Of a stretch of DNA of 64,000 bases, positions 1-11,545 are shown in pieces. Position numbers and translations under genes: made by a program. The stretch is taken from positions 7,397,444-7,461,443 of the forward strand of contig NW_004955438.1 in assembly GCF_000276665.1 (NCBI RefSeq), read 5' to 3'. The stretch comes from Chinchilla lanigera. Taxonomy: Eukaryota; Chordata; Mammalia; Rodentia; Chinchillidae. Within the stretch, counting starts at the first letter, position 1. Each line of letters opens with the position of its first letter. A model generated the notes under the pieces. That model was not told the DNA's origin. It did not search any database and saw nothing but the letters and a program-made list of their open reading frames with translations.

Positions 1-1470
1 ATTCCCATAAATGACACATGGGCTGATTATAGATTAGGTACATCAAATGGAAGAGAAAAACAGAGAAGAAGGTAGCATATTTTCTCTATCTCTAGCAAGA
101 TTTATTATTAAGCAATTATTGGCACACAGACAAATTGAGGAATAGAATGGAATTAAGGGCCCAGAAACAAACTCATCTAAATACGGAAGTAGATTTATGA
201 GGGAAGAGCCATGTCAAATCAATAGAAAACAGGACGTCTATTCTGAAATTTGAGCACAAAAATAGATTTTTTAAAGATACACAACATAGCACTTATATTT
301 GATATCTATACATATAAACTCTGACTTTAGTATTGAAAGGGAAATTTTTATAGTATGTAGTAATGTATAGGTAAGTATAGATTTTAGTTTTCAGGTACGG
401 AAAATTATATGAACATAAAGGGTAGTACATATAAAAAGAGAAATTTGTCTGTATTAAAGTATAAAACTTGCATCTATGACAGAGGCAATAGAGTAAATAC
501 AATTATAGTATAGTAAATAAACTCAGACAAAATACTTGTAGAATATATACCTAACAGAAAGTTACTATTAAGAGTATATATACTGCAAACTATCAAGAAA
601 CAATTAAGTGCAATAGGAAACAATGGGAAAGGTACTACTTCATTACGGAGGAAACAAATGACAGTAGGACCATGGGGAAATGTTTAGAGTTCACTGTAAG
701 CATATGTTTAATCTTAGTAATAATCAGGGAAGTGTAAGTCACAACCACAGCAAGATACTGTGTTGTAATCATTAAACAGGCACTGATAAACATTAAGTCT
801 ATAGTGTGAGCATTGGAGAAAGTGTAAATCAATATACTCCTCTCATAAAGCAGGTAGAAGTATATCAGTACAAGTATCTCAGAAAAATATTTGGCATTTT
901 TATGTAAAGATCTATTAACATATGTGTAATCCATCTACTCTACATTTCAGAGAAACTTTTGTGAAGTGCACACCAGACTTGTATAAAAAGGTAATAAGAA
1001 TGACAGAGAATATGGAAATGACATGGCACGTTGATAATACAATGGGTAAACAAATTGTGATAGGTCAAATCAATGGTCCTCATATGGTGATATTTTCTCC
1101 CCACCTCCAGTATATTTGAAAAGACTGAGGACATACTTGTCTTGCATAGTTAGAAACATGTTCTCAACATCTTGTAAGTAGAGGTAAGGATGGCTGCCAA
1201 ACATACTGTTCTGTAATAGACAGTCTCATACAACAAAGATTTATTCAGCACAAATTTCCAATTGTTTTAGTAGGGTTTAGGTAAAATAATAAAATATATA
1301 GTAAAGAAAATTAATATCCCATAATATAGATATATTGAGATGATATAATATGAAGCATCAATATAATATAGACTAAAATATTATATATAATGTTATCTTT
1401 CTTGGGAAACTTACAAAAATCTCAAATAAATAACATGTTTGTGCATTTAGCAACATGTTTATTTAATAAG
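1..1470. other. AT-rich single-copy DNA, no gene seen
   Basis: This stretch is AT-rich with short open frames only, none with a recognisable domain or codon pattern. I see no repeat family I can name. It is probably intergenic or intronic. Confidence 0.5.
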
Positions 1471-1474
1471 TATA

Positions 1475-1843
1475 TGTTATGGTTTGTGTCGGGGTGTCCC
1501 CCCAAAGACACATGCAGTCATGGGGTGGGCTTTTAGAGTTTATGATTGATCCATGGTCCAATGCTGGGATTATGGCTGTAAGTGCTACACCCTGGGGTAG
1601 GTAGGTACAACATAGGGGAGAGGAGGAGGCTTGCTCTGCCCTCTCCTTCTCCTCTGTTTTGCTCATGCTGCTTCTGTTGTCTTACACTGCCATGAACTGT
1701 TGCCCTCTTCCATGTGCCACCCTGCCTTGGAGCCAGCCAAGTATGGACTGAAACCTCCACAAACTGTGAGCTAAATAAACCTTTTGTTCCTTAATTCTGG
1801 GTGTCTGGTATTTTGTCTCAGCAACAAAAGAGTAACCAAGACA
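1475..1843 (+). mobile_element. MaLR-type solo LTR, sense
   Basis: The element begins TGTTATGGTTTG and ends ACCAAGACA, the canonical TG...CA ends of an ERVL-MaLR LTR. Near its 3' side it carries GAGCTAAATAAACC, which contains the AATAAA polyadenylation signal. Flanking GTATA (left) and CTATA (right) are a 5-bp target-site duplication with one mismatch. Another copy of the same family lies inverted at 2617-2991. No internal retroviral sequence is attached, so this is a solo LTR. The exact subfamily is not assignable by eye. Confidence 0.8.
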
Positions 1844-1880
1844 CTATATTAAATAGAAACCTGAAAACTATGAACACGGT

Positions 1881-2019
1881 AAAAGAGATACAGCACTTGG
1901 GCCTGGGGATTTAGCTCAGCGGCACAGTACCAGCCTGGGAAGTGCAAGATCATGAGTTCAATTCTCAGTACCGGAAAAAATAAAAAATAAAAAAAAAATA
2001 AAAAGAGATACAGCACTTG
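1881..2019 (+). mobile_element. ID SINE, sense, with target-site duplications
   Basis: A tRNA-Ala-like SINE body begins near 1900 with CCTGGGGATTTAGCTCAGCGG, containing a pol III A box (TAGCTCAGCGG). A degraded B box follows (GAGTTCAATTCTC), then GTACCGG and an A-rich tail. The 19-bp flank AAAAGAGATACAGCACTTG occurs at 1881-1899 and again at 2001-2019 without mismatch. That marks L1-type target-primed insertion. Confidence 0.93.
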
Positions 2020-2616
2020 AGAAGAGAAGCCCAATGATGTGTGAGAAAAAGGCCAGTGGACTCTATTGTGGCTATTTGAGCACTCATTTTAAGTGATGGG
2101 CTCACAAGGACATGTGTAAGTGCGTATGAGTATATTCGTGTGTATGTGTGTATGTGTCTACACACAAACTGAAACAGAACCACTTATGGGCCAGCTGTGA
2201 ACCAAGGAGTATGACTAATTTGAATTTTAATTGTTAGTACTTTGTTAATGAACTTTCATTTTCACAATAAATTCTTATATTTTTTCACTGTCTTCATTTA
2301 ATATAAATGCATAAAACATTACTGCAAACAGCCCTTTGCTAGTTTGGAAACAAAATAAACACTTAGATGCCAGATCCTTTCAGCTTCAAGTGTTTCATCA
2401 AATTGTTTTTATGATGTTTTCCAATATTTAGCTTATGTTTATGTAAGTTATTTTCAGAAGCAAATGTCTTAGCTCATAAGCAGACTACTTTGCACATGGA
2501 GATTAGTTTAGCATGATTTCCCTTTAATGATATACTTTACAAAACTAATAATTCAAGATATTAAGATCATATTGATATCTTGGTTTTCCACCAAAATAGA
2601 ATTAATATTATGTCAG
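2020..2616. other. Single-copy DNA with a short TG/TA-rich run
   Basis: No gene or named repeat is visible. A TG-rich, imperfect alternating purine-pyrimidine run occupies about 2111-2166. Confidence 0.45.
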
Positions 2617-2991
2617 TGTCTTAGTTACTTTCTCTCATTGCGGAGACAAAATACCCAATGCCCAAAATTAAGGAGGGAAAGGTTTATTTAGCTCACAGTT
2701 TGTGGAGGTCTCAGTCCATACTTGGCTGGCTCCAAGGCAGAGTGCCACGTGCCAGAGGGCAACAGTTCATGGCAACATAAGACAGGAAAAGCAACAAGAG
2801 CAAAACTGGAGAAGCAGCAGAGAGCAAGCTTTTCCCCTCCCTTATATTGTACGCAAACTACCTGCCCCAGGATGGGTGTAGCACTCATATCCATAATCCT
2901 AGCATTGGACCATGAATCAATCATAAACTCTAGAAGCCTGTTCCATGACTGCATGAGGCTTTAGGGGAGCATCCAGACATAAGCCATAGCA
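2617..2991 (-). mobile_element. MaLR-type solo LTR, antisense
   Basis: Read on the minus strand it runs from TGCTATGGCTTATGTC to AAGTAACTAAGACA. It aligns over its length with the LTR at 1475-1843, sharing blocks such as GAGTTTATGATTGAT and the AAATAAACC polyadenylation region. A perfect 5-bp target-site duplication GTCAG flanks it (2612-2616 and 2992-2996), so it is an independent insertion and not part of an inverted duplication. Confidence 0.88.
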
Positions 2992-2996
2992 GTCAG

Positions 2997-4540
2997 GTAA
3001 GTTATATCACTAGAATTCAGTTGGAAAAGCCTTTTACTTAAAGAATAGTCTTGCAGTTCATAAAATAAAACAGCTGTAGGATAATCAGCCCTAGTTGCAG
3101 GATACATAAAATAAGTTGTCTGATTAACATTCAGGAGAGGGAGCCGGTATTCACTGATAATACCTTTTGGATGATGCAGACTTCAATTTTTAATTGCTTA
3201 ATGATACCCAAAGAATTAATCTTTTTAAAAAAACTGCAAGTGATAAAATTATTGAAATAAATTTAAAAGGATGGTTTTTGCCTTGACTTTATGATAATTC
3301 TTGGTTTCAGATTTTCTTCTTGTCACTCTATTGCTTTCTACCATTTTTGCATGGAGTAGAAGAGGGGGACCATGAGGGACAGCAAAAGTTAGGAATAGCT
3401 GCTAATTAGAAAAGGTGTCCACTAAATTTATGTGTTTACCGGGTACAGAAACAACCACACAAACATTCATACTTATCAAGAGCGAGGCAAGGAGGGCCTC
3501 AGTATAAAGTATGAAGTCTAAAATGTTAAACCTGCTCGAGATCTACTTTATTAAAGACATGGGGAGGATAACTACAGGCATTTGGCCAAGTTCACTCAGT
3601 GCCCATAGCAGTAGAACTGAAGTCAGAGAAAACTAGCGCAACAACTAAAATATCATATGTTGTTGTTATTCTCTCTGTGTTGAACATCCATGCAATAAAG
3701 CTATTTTTCCTTAATTTTACAGGTTATGATATTTTCTGCTTTCCACCAAAGGAAAAAGAAAAAAAAACACCCAAGCTTTTTAATAAAACCTTACATGTAA
3801 CTTTCTCGAAATACTTCACTATGAAATGATTACTGCCTGCTAAGTCATTTTTCACAGTGACTCTGAGCAATGTAGACAATTTTGAATTATCGTCAACAAG
3901 GGGTCCTATCTTCACAGAATCCATTTACAATTGAGAAAGGATGGAGACAATTTATTTTGTCCTCAGATTTTCCCTGTAAACTTATACAAAGGGCCACATA
4001 TCCATGAGTTTTTAACACTTGAGCTCAATTTTCATAACCACAGACAGAACAAAAACAACAGAAAGGAAGAAACTTTTAAAACTAGCTCTTATAAGTAATA
4101 TCATCATCTACTTAGAAATAAAAAGACTGTGTTCAAAGTTATTATAAATAATAAGTAAGACATGTGTGAGGAGAAACTGTGTCCTAATACTTATCATAAT
4201 CACAAAGATCCTTATAATTATTAGTTATTATGGTTATGCTGCTAAGGACAGCATATTTAACAAAGGAAGTTTAAGCTATGGTTACAGAAAAGATGTCAGT
4301 TCTAATAGGAATTTTTAAGATTTCTACCTCAAGAAGCATTTTCTATGGCTACATCATCACTAAAGTTATGTTCAAGAAAGAGCAAGTAAAGTCACGTATA
4401 TTCTCAATCTATTTTGCAGGGAAATCAAGAAGTTAAAACAAAATTCTGAAACCACTTGTCTGTCACCTGCAATTTATTTTCCTCTCATGGAAAACAGATG
4501 GGATTAAGAGGCTATTATATACAAGTGTCTATTAAGCAAA
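2997..4540. other. AT-rich single-copy DNA, no gene seen
   Basis: No recognisable repeat or coding signature. Open frames here are short and lack family features. Confidence 0.45.
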
Positions 4541-4551
4541 GCAGAGGATCT

Positions 4552-5010
4552 TTATGACTCTCTAACATATCTACTTATGCAGTATCTTTCTGTGATGTGG
4601 CCATGTTTTACTGGAAGCAAAACATGAATTTGAGTGTTGCTGTCATTATTAATTAATGGGAACAAATCTCCTCCAGTGTGCAGAATGACAAGTGTTTTGA
4701 CTGGATATGCCCTAGGGCTTACAAATTCCTCACAGAAGCAAATTCGGAGAGTACAGACATTGCTGCACAAACCCAAAATTATGGCCCCCACAAGATTTAG
4801 GCCCAGACTTGAGATAAAATCTTTAATATTCATCTTACCAGATCCATATCTTCTCTCAGCCTTATCACTAAAATATTTTCCAAACCTGTCCTTAACACAG
4901 GTGGCAAACTTTAGATTTGATGAAGAAATGGCATACATTTCCAGTATGAGCTTTCTCACCCAGGAAGATGATATTTTCCGTGCAAAAACAAAATAAGATA
5001 CTAACTCCAT
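4552..5010 (-). other. Open 152-codon frame, unrecognised; possible exon or pseudogene
   Basis: The minus strand is open for 152 codons from an ATG. It includes a hydrophobic stretch around residues 70-86 (LNLVGAIILGLCSNVC) and a basic, charged stretch before it (residues 40-60). Two splice-like sites break the frame on the same strand: an acceptor-like TTGTCAG just before the ATG (near 5013-5019) and a donor-like CTG|GTAAGATG near 4838. Together they would delimit an exon of about 171-175 bp. The plus strand is also open across much of the same interval (4634-4996), which weakens the coding argument. There is no poly(A) tract, so it is not an obvious processed pseudogene. I do not recognise the protein. 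Confidence 0.2.
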
Positions 5011-5142
5011 ACACTGACAAATGTTATACCATTTTACAGATCAAGAAAAAATCTTCACTTACATTGGGTTTCTAATATTGTAAAAGTGTGTAAAATCCTT
5101 TTTTAAAAAACCTGTTTAATTCAGTTTAGCATGCCTTTATAT

Positions 5143-6075
5143 ACAGTATAATTTTTTTTTTATTTCTGCTCTTACATATTGCCACAAATTGAGCTGGAAA
5201 TAGCACACATCTATTCTTTTAGAGTTCTGGAGGTCAGAAGTCTCAAAAGGACCCATAAGATGTTCTATTTCTAGGAACACTAAGGAAAACTTTTATTTCC
5301 TTACCTTTTCCAGTTTGGAGTGCTATGCTTCAGTTATGGTTTGAACCTGTCACCCAAAGACTCATGTGCTAAAAGCTTAGCTCTGTGTGAAATGGCTTTG
5401 AAAGGTCATGGAGCCTTTCAGAGTTCGGTGTTAGTGGAAGGCATCTGGGTCATGACTGCCCTTGCGAGGTGACTGACACTTGTCATATGGACTGGGTTAG
5501 ATCAAGGAGGAGTGGATTGAGTCCAATAGGAGCAGGTTTACATTTTAAAAAAAGCAAACCTAGCCTCTCCTGCCCCCTCTTTGACACACCTCTGCCATAT
5601 GGTAGGGTCCACCAGAAACTGATTCTGGTGCCATAGTTTTGAATTTGCAGAATTATGATGTCAGCTAACTTCTTTTCTTTACAACTTTTGCAGTCTGGAG
5701 TATGTTCTTATAGCAAAATATGACACAAACTAAGAGGTAGCACGTATCTATATTTCCTGGTGTCTGTCTCCCCCTTCTTCTTCACCACAGCCAGTAACAG
5801 AGAACTGTCCCTCTTATCTAGCTTCTACTTCGATTTTCTCTTAATAAATTTGACTGTTTTGTTTTGAACCTCTAAGCACCCTATGTGCTCACTTTGGCAC
5901 CTCATGCACTGTAAAGGCCCTGGGACTGCACAGACAATCTGGTATAAACTCATCGTCCCAAAATATTAATTTAATCTCCTTTACAAAACCTCTTCCAGTC
6001 TGTATAAGACACTTTCAGTTCCTGAGAGGATTGGCTACTTTTGGGAGGGGTTTTAATCAGTCTGCTATTTACCAA
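5143..6075 (-). mobile_element. MLT1-like ancient LTR, antisense, split by a younger LTR
   Basis: Segments 5143-5330 and about 5742-6075 together resemble an antisense MLT1/MaLR LTR. Supporting text includes the AGTTCTGGAGGTCAGAAGTC block, a CCAGTAACAG block and the final CTGCTATTTACC. The middle is occupied by the separate LTR at 5331-5741. Divergence is high, so the boundaries are approximate and the subfamily is unknown. Confidence 0.55.
5331..5741 (+). mobile_element. MaLR-type LTR, sense, nested in an MLT1-like LTR
   Basis: It opens with GTTATGGTTTGAACCTGTCACCC and continues through TGTGCTAAAAGC and a CTCTGCCATATGG block, matching the general plan of MST/MT-like MaLR LTRs in sense orientation. 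It ends near ACAAACTAAGAGGTAGCA. No clean target-site duplication was found, consistent with age. The flanking sequence on both sides belongs to one older LTR. Confidence 0.55.
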
Positions 6076-6927
6076 TCTTAGCAAGCTATCCTTCTGCATA
6101 CTTTAAAGACTGTAAGATATAAGACCTAAACAAAATTACTAGATTGTATCCAGGTGAGTTATTACACATGTAAAATGTGTCCCAAAGAGATTGAATTCTA
6201 TTTCTAAGTGAGAAAATAAAATACTAGTGCCTCTAAATATAGTAACTGGAAAACTCTTTAGGGGCATGTAAATAATTCACTTCAGCAGGGTACACAGCAT
6301 GGAGGAATAGAATTCAAGTAAGAAGCTATATTTAAATTTCTAAGTGGAAGGCACTGAAGGAAAACAGGAAACAAGAACTTCATGGTGAAGCTACGATATT
6401 ACAGCTGCCTATAGTTGCTATTCAGCTGCTTATCTGTAAAAATTTGATGGAGAGGGCAAAAACAGGCAAAACCTAAAAAAATAATAAACATAGTTTAACA
6501 TTCAAACATGAGCAAAATCATGCAAGTCAGAATGAATCCCTTTAGCGTTTTATGTAAAATTTTCTGTGCTTCTTACTTACACAGTCTTTTGAAGAAAATG
6601 TTTATATTAATATGTTGATTTAAACCATGAAAAACACATAGACATGGCTGGGGATAGTGCAGCCCCATAGAAAATGTTTGTGCTCAATAGTTATATTGAA
6701 CTTTTAAGTTTTTCCCTGAAGCAATTTTAAAAGATGTGCCCATTTACTGTTCCTGGCTATTAAGCAGATATGGATACAGTAAACATCAGCAAGGGAAAAA
6801 ATATTTTTATGATATCTCACATATGTTTTTGTTTGTACAGTGGTAAAGTGTCATCCCCTGGTAGTTAGCAATATTTCATAAGATCAGCTGCCCTGAGTAT
6901 CCCATATAAAATCAACATTAACTATTC
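6076..6927. other. AT-rich single-copy DNA, no gene seen
   Basis: No gene or clear repeat. An ID-like phrase (GGCTGGGGATAGTGCAGCCCC at about 6645) is too short to call. Confidence 0.4.
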
Positions 6928-6943
6928 ACTCTTTGCTAGTTCT

Positions 6944-7232
6944 TTCTTTTTTCTTTTTTCTGTTTTTCTTTTTCTTTTTTTTTTTTTTTNNNNNNNNNNN
7001 NNNNNNNNNNNNNNNNNNNNNNNNNNNNNNNNNNNNNNNNNNNNNNNNNNNNNNNNNNNNNNNNNNNNNNNNNNNNNNNNNNNNNNNNNTTTTTTGAGAC
7101 ATGGTCTTGCTATGCAGTTCAGGCTGGCTTTGAGCTCACTTTGTAGCCCAGGCTGGTCTCGAACTTGCAATGATCCTCCTGCCTCAGCCTCTCAAGTGCT
7201 GGGGTTACAGGCTTGTGCCACCACACCTGGCT
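6944..7232 (-). mobile_element. B1 SINE, antisense, tail interrupted by assembly gap
   Basis: Positions 7090-7232 are an antisense B1 (7SL RNA-derived). The sequence GAGACATGGTCTTGCTATGCAG leads into two similar CAGGCTGG blocks (the rodent B1 internal duplication) and ends CCACCACACCTGGCT. The T-rich tail at 6944-6989 runs into the N gap. The 16-bp duplication ACTCTTTGCTAGTTCT at 6928-6943 and 7233-7248 bounds tail, gap and body as one insertion. Confidence 0.92.
6990..7089. other. Assembly gap of exactly 100 N
   Basis: One hundred consecutive N between a T-rich tract and the B1 body. Exactly 100 is the usual placeholder for a gap of unknown size, so coordinates downstream are offset by an unknown amount. 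Any translation crossing it is meaningless. Confidence 0.99.
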
Positions 7233-7309
7233 ACTCTTTGCTAGTTCTAAGCACATTATGTCATGTTTTATGTTTTGACAGTAATCTAGAATCAGAGGGT
7301 AAAGTAGTG

Positions 7310-7735
7310 TATTAGTTGTCCATGACACAGAACAAATTACCATAAACATATAAATTTAAAGAAATCCTACTTATCATCTCCCAGATTCTACTGGTCAGAG
7401 TTCCAGGCATAGTTTAGATGAGTTATCTTAAATGTACACTCCAGGTAGCTCCATAAGCTGCTTTCTCATTAGAGGCTTAGCTCATTAAAATTCTGCTCTC
7501 CATCTCCCCTTGGTGTTCCACAATACTCATTTCATTATATATGTAGGATTCATGGCAGCTTGGTCCTTCCAAATCTATAGAGGAGAGAAAGAAAGTGAAG
7601 AACTAGGAAAAGTTTCCTACTGAGACAAGGTTATGTGTAATTTATTATCAAGGAGTAACATTCTGTCACCTGCAACACATTCTATAGAGGCCAGTCACCT
7701 GTCCTAACCACACACAAGAGACAGTGGTCGGGGGG
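7310..7735 (-). mobile_element. MLT1-like ancient LTR relic, antisense
   Basis: It opens TGTATTAGTTGTCCATGACAC, then ACAAATTACCATAAAC, the standard antisense start of MLT/MaLR LTRs (TGTATTAGTTTCC...CAAATTACCA). Later blocks (GGTCAGAGTTCCAGGC, TCACCTGTCCTAACC) fit the same family. Strongly diverged; no target-site duplication seen. Confidence 0.55.
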
Positions 7736-8880
7736 TTTTAAAAGGACACAAACTCCAGGAGAAGAGATGGTGAGACCACCTTACAGTCCCCCTCCAGCAA
7801 TAGACATAATAGAAAACATAAGGTCCTAGCACCTTGCTGCAGATATGTAATGATACCTTCTATGGCATAAAAATACATTGTTATCAATGCAAGTAGAAGT
7901 TTGTACTAGAATGAGAGCTTTTCTGAGTCTTTCTTTATGTGTTAAAGAGCAAAGACAAGCACCTAGGACAAGGGATTTGAGCAATGAGAAGAAAGACCAG
8001 GTGTTCCTCAAAACATTGCTCCTCGAGTGAGTTCTAAAATCTAATGTTGGTAAATTAGTCTGCCTCTTAAAGGCTTTCAGTGCCTCTAACACACATCAAG
8101 AAAAGAGCACCCTCATAAGCTGACAATATTCTTTTATAGCTTGATGTGCATAGGGGAGGTGATTAATAGGTTCCAGTGAATTGAACCACTAAGACAGCAT
8201 GATAAAGAATGCAAGAAAGAAAAACAGGAGTTTCAAAGTGTTACAATCTTAGTTTGCTTTCTATGCTTCCATACATAGATTGTGATGTGTATGAACAGTT
8301 ACTTCTGATCAATTCTAAGAAAAATTCTAAGTAACTTAAAAATCTTATTACCACTCAAAGTATCCTTCTAGTAGCAGGATGAGGCCCATTTTTCAATAGA
8401 CCAGATTAATGGAATCTTTTTCTACAAATAAGATATTGCAATGAATGAAATGTGAACACTACAATTTCATTCTCCTGGTCAACAGGTTCTTAAATACATT
8501 TCAGGCAAAGTAAGAGTAGCAAATAAAAGACAAGTTATATTTGACAATCAATGTAACACTAAGACCATTGCTTTCAAAAATACAAAATTATTCTAGCATT
8601 CTATGCTAATTTAAATATCTCTCTTAGTAGTTTAAATACAGAAGTTGAATTACTTGTAGTAGCCAGCTCTGGAGTTTGATCTCTAGGCAATGTAATTATT
8701 ATAAAGATACCAAGATCTTTTATTCTATGATCTTTCATTTACTATCAGAAGAATCAAAAGGTCTGAGCTGCACAAAGTTTAGAAAATGTTTATTGTTTAA
8801 TACAATGTTATACATATTTTCAAACATTTTTAGAGGTGCATGTTTGCAATACATAGTATTTACAGTGCTTGTGTACACAC
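7736..8880. other. AT-rich single-copy DNA, no gene seen
   Basis: No repeat family or coding signature was recognised. The 88-codon minus-strand frame at 7826-8092 has no visible domain. Confidence 0.4.
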
Positions 8881-8884
8881 CCAT

Positions 8885-9530
8885 ATTTTAATTCCTTTTT
8901 CATCTGCTTCCCTTTCCTTCCTCTCACTCCCTCCATGTCTTGCTTGCTTCCCCATTTGAGAAAGAATTACTTCTCTAATTCTTATTATCTGTTTTAGTTT
9001 GCTCTTTATTTTTAATATGGGTTTCACATATAAGAGAAACCATGCAATATTTAAGTTTTTTTTTCTTTCTTTCTTTTTTTTTTTTTGGCTTTTTTTCCAG
9101 TACCAGGAATTGAACTCATGACCTCGCACTTGCCAGGAAGGTGCTGTGCCACTGAACTAAATCCCCAACCCCAATACTTAAGTTTCTATATCTGATTCAT
9201 TTCACTTAGCATGATAGTCTCCATGTGCATCCATTTTACCACAAAAGGCTCATGTTAATCTTTCTTTACAGTACTCCATTTTGTGTTCTGGTGATGGACG
9301 TATAGGCTGCTTCTAAGCTTTAGCTCTTATGTACTGTGCTGCAATGAACATGAGTGCCCATGGGAACAGGAACATGAGCGTGTCACTGTAATATGATATC
9401 TTTATCTCTTTTGAGGAAGATACCTCAAAGGGAAAAAGCTAGGTCAAATGGAATTTCTCGTTTTAGTATTCTGAGAAATCTCCCTATTGACTTACATAGT
9501 AGCACATCTTCTTAAGAGAAGATAAAAGTC
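8885..9530 (-). mobile_element. Old L1 LINE 3' portion, antisense, split by an ID
   Basis: The text at 9186-9510 is antisense L1 ORF2 C-terminal sequence. It has the CATTTCACTTAGCATGATAG block, a GTGCTGCAATGAACATGAGTG block and AGGTCAAATGGAATTTC, which match the later L1 copies at 50.0-50.3 and 61.0-61.2 kb. The left part, 8885-9058, looks like its pyrimidine-rich 3'UTR. An ID SINE interrupts at 9059-9172. No intact frame remains. Confidence 0.72.
9046..9185 (-). mobile_element. ID SINE, antisense, inserted in L1
   Basis: Antisense ID: T-rich tail, then CCAGTACCAGGAATTGAACTC, ending AAATCCCCAACCCC at 9172. The 13-bp target-site duplication AATATTTAAGTTT (9046-9058) recurs as AATACTTAAGTTT (9173-9185), with one mismatch. 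It lies within the L1 relic and is therefore younger than it. Confidence 0.9.
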
Positions 9531-11545
9531 AAAGTGGTCCTTAGTTCTTGTCACTATCCTTAGTTATTTTCCAGTGTGATTTAGCAGAAGAAAAACAAAT
9601 GAAGATATTGAAACACATATCAAAACTAGTGGATGGTAAGCTCATAACATTGATTTTCAGGGACTCACTGACCAATCCATCGTAATAAATTAAAAGAAAA
9701 TTTAACATGAACACATATGTATATGTGTATATTTAAATGAACTTTCTTACAGTCTACACGGAAAACATTTTTTAGCTTAACCAACTCACAATATATTTGC
9801 ACTACCTTAAATTCAGAATTTATGAAATAAAAGCCACACTCTCTTTTCAGGCAGCTGACCAGACAAACTGCATCCCTGGTCTTTGCTAATTGTTTTATGT
9901 GGTGAATTGAAAAATTAGATTTACTTGTTGGATTAGATGAGCTAAAATCATCAGAAGTGAGAATGGTAGCCATTTTCAACTTTTTCTAGACATTTTACTG
10001 TTTAGTCGTGAACTTGTTTACCTTATTTTTATACACAAATATGTTTTAAGAAAAGCTATATGATAGCAGGTAAGAATGATTATATCTCCTTTATTTTCCT
10101 TATCACACTCATACTTACTACCATTATCATTACTGATACAGTTCTGTTTGAAATTTAGCCATTTAGGGAGCAATAAATCTCTCACTGGAAAAGATTCTTT
10201 GGAAGGAAACATGAAAAAGTTTTGTGAATTTATGGGCACAGACAAAAAGTTAACACTTAAAATACTTGAGTAATGACCAAGCTATGCAACTAAATGGAAG
10301 CGAACAGGAATGAGCCCGGGGTAAGCAGAGAGTACCATAAATCAAATAAGATTAAATCAAAAAAGATAGCTCTGTGCTTTTATCCTTAAATCCATATGAT
10401 CTTCTAAAGAACAGTAACATTTTAACATTGCTTTACACCACTCAAGGGGGGTTTGAGAGTCTCCATAACAACTAAGTAATGCCATTTATAAAATTATTAT
10501 CAAAACATTTAAATACTATTTTCTAACTTTTGCCCAGTTCTATTTAAAAATAAGTTCAGCTTTTAAAATTTCAAGAAATAGTCTAATCCTAAGGATTGTG
10601 GTAAAGGATATTAATATCTTTTATCCACCAGAAATGAACTATATTAATGTTTTTCAAAAGACTTTCCTATAATAAACTGTATGAATCTTGAGAATCTGTT
10701 TTCTATTAATTTTGCTTCATTTCCCTAACTTGTTACCTAATTAGTAATTCTTACTCACAGATATGTTTATATAAACATATATGTATGCAACATGTAGATA
10801 TTTTTAAGAATATTGATAATATATTCTTTTTATAATATCTCTCATGCTTTAATCACCTCAAGGCATCTGATTCAACTTTTGGTAACTTCTGCTCAACAAG
10901 TATATTTCTGTTTTTCCTGTGTGCAGTTTAAAACTTGATATCTTTCACTTTCTTCTGTTTAATCTTGGCGTTGGTCCTTGCTTTGATCAATTATACAAAA
11001 GCAGATAGAATGCAAATCACTTATGGCAAAACATAATTGAGCAAGTACAATATTTTCCATGTGTTATTTTCCCTACCATAGCAACCAGTGACATTTCAGA
11101 TAGGGCAGAATTGTTCCTTAGTAAAGAAGACATAGATCATAGCATCATCCAGTCTGAGACCAACACCTAAGAAGAAAGAAAATTAACATGCACTTTTAAT
11201 TTTAATTTCTGAAATTTTGGTTTTGTTACTGCAGCATGCCCTAAATCATCCTGACTAATATGTACAAATAGCAGTAACTGGAAAATTAAAGCAAACCAAA
11301 CCAAAACAAATATATGAACTTACAGATATATGAGCTTAATTTCACTGAATGAAACAAATTACTTCATTTCTTATTTTGAATCTACTATTCTCTAAACTCT
11401 ATTATAACTAAAACGTAAGACACAATCACATTCTTTCATGTGAACAGAGGTATTTATCAGTATTGACGCGCAAGAAGCAATGTTTCTTAGGAAACTTCCT
11501 ATAAGTTACTAGTAAATTAATGCATTTATTCATTCATCAATAAAT
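9531..11545. other. AT-rich single-copy DNA, no gene seen
   Basis: No named repeat. The minus-strand 104-codon frame at 9665-9979 was examined; it lacks domains and includes low-complexity ATA/TGT sequence. Nothing supports a gene. Confidence 0.4.

Noticed and set aside
1900..2000. tRNA gene suggested by A and B boxes
   Set aside because: Followed by an A-rich tail and bounded by target-site duplications; it is an ID SINE. The same holds for the other ID copies.
6645..6690. ID-like words GGCTGGGGATAGTGCAGCCCC
   Set aside because: Too short, with no B box, tail or target-site duplication.
6922..7170. 82-codon frame spanning the N gap
   Set aside because: It is composed of X and Lys from the gap and the tail of a B1.
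9665..9979. 104-codon minus-strand frame
   Set aside because: Its C-terminal third is TGTATATGT-type low-complexity DNA and no family features are seen.
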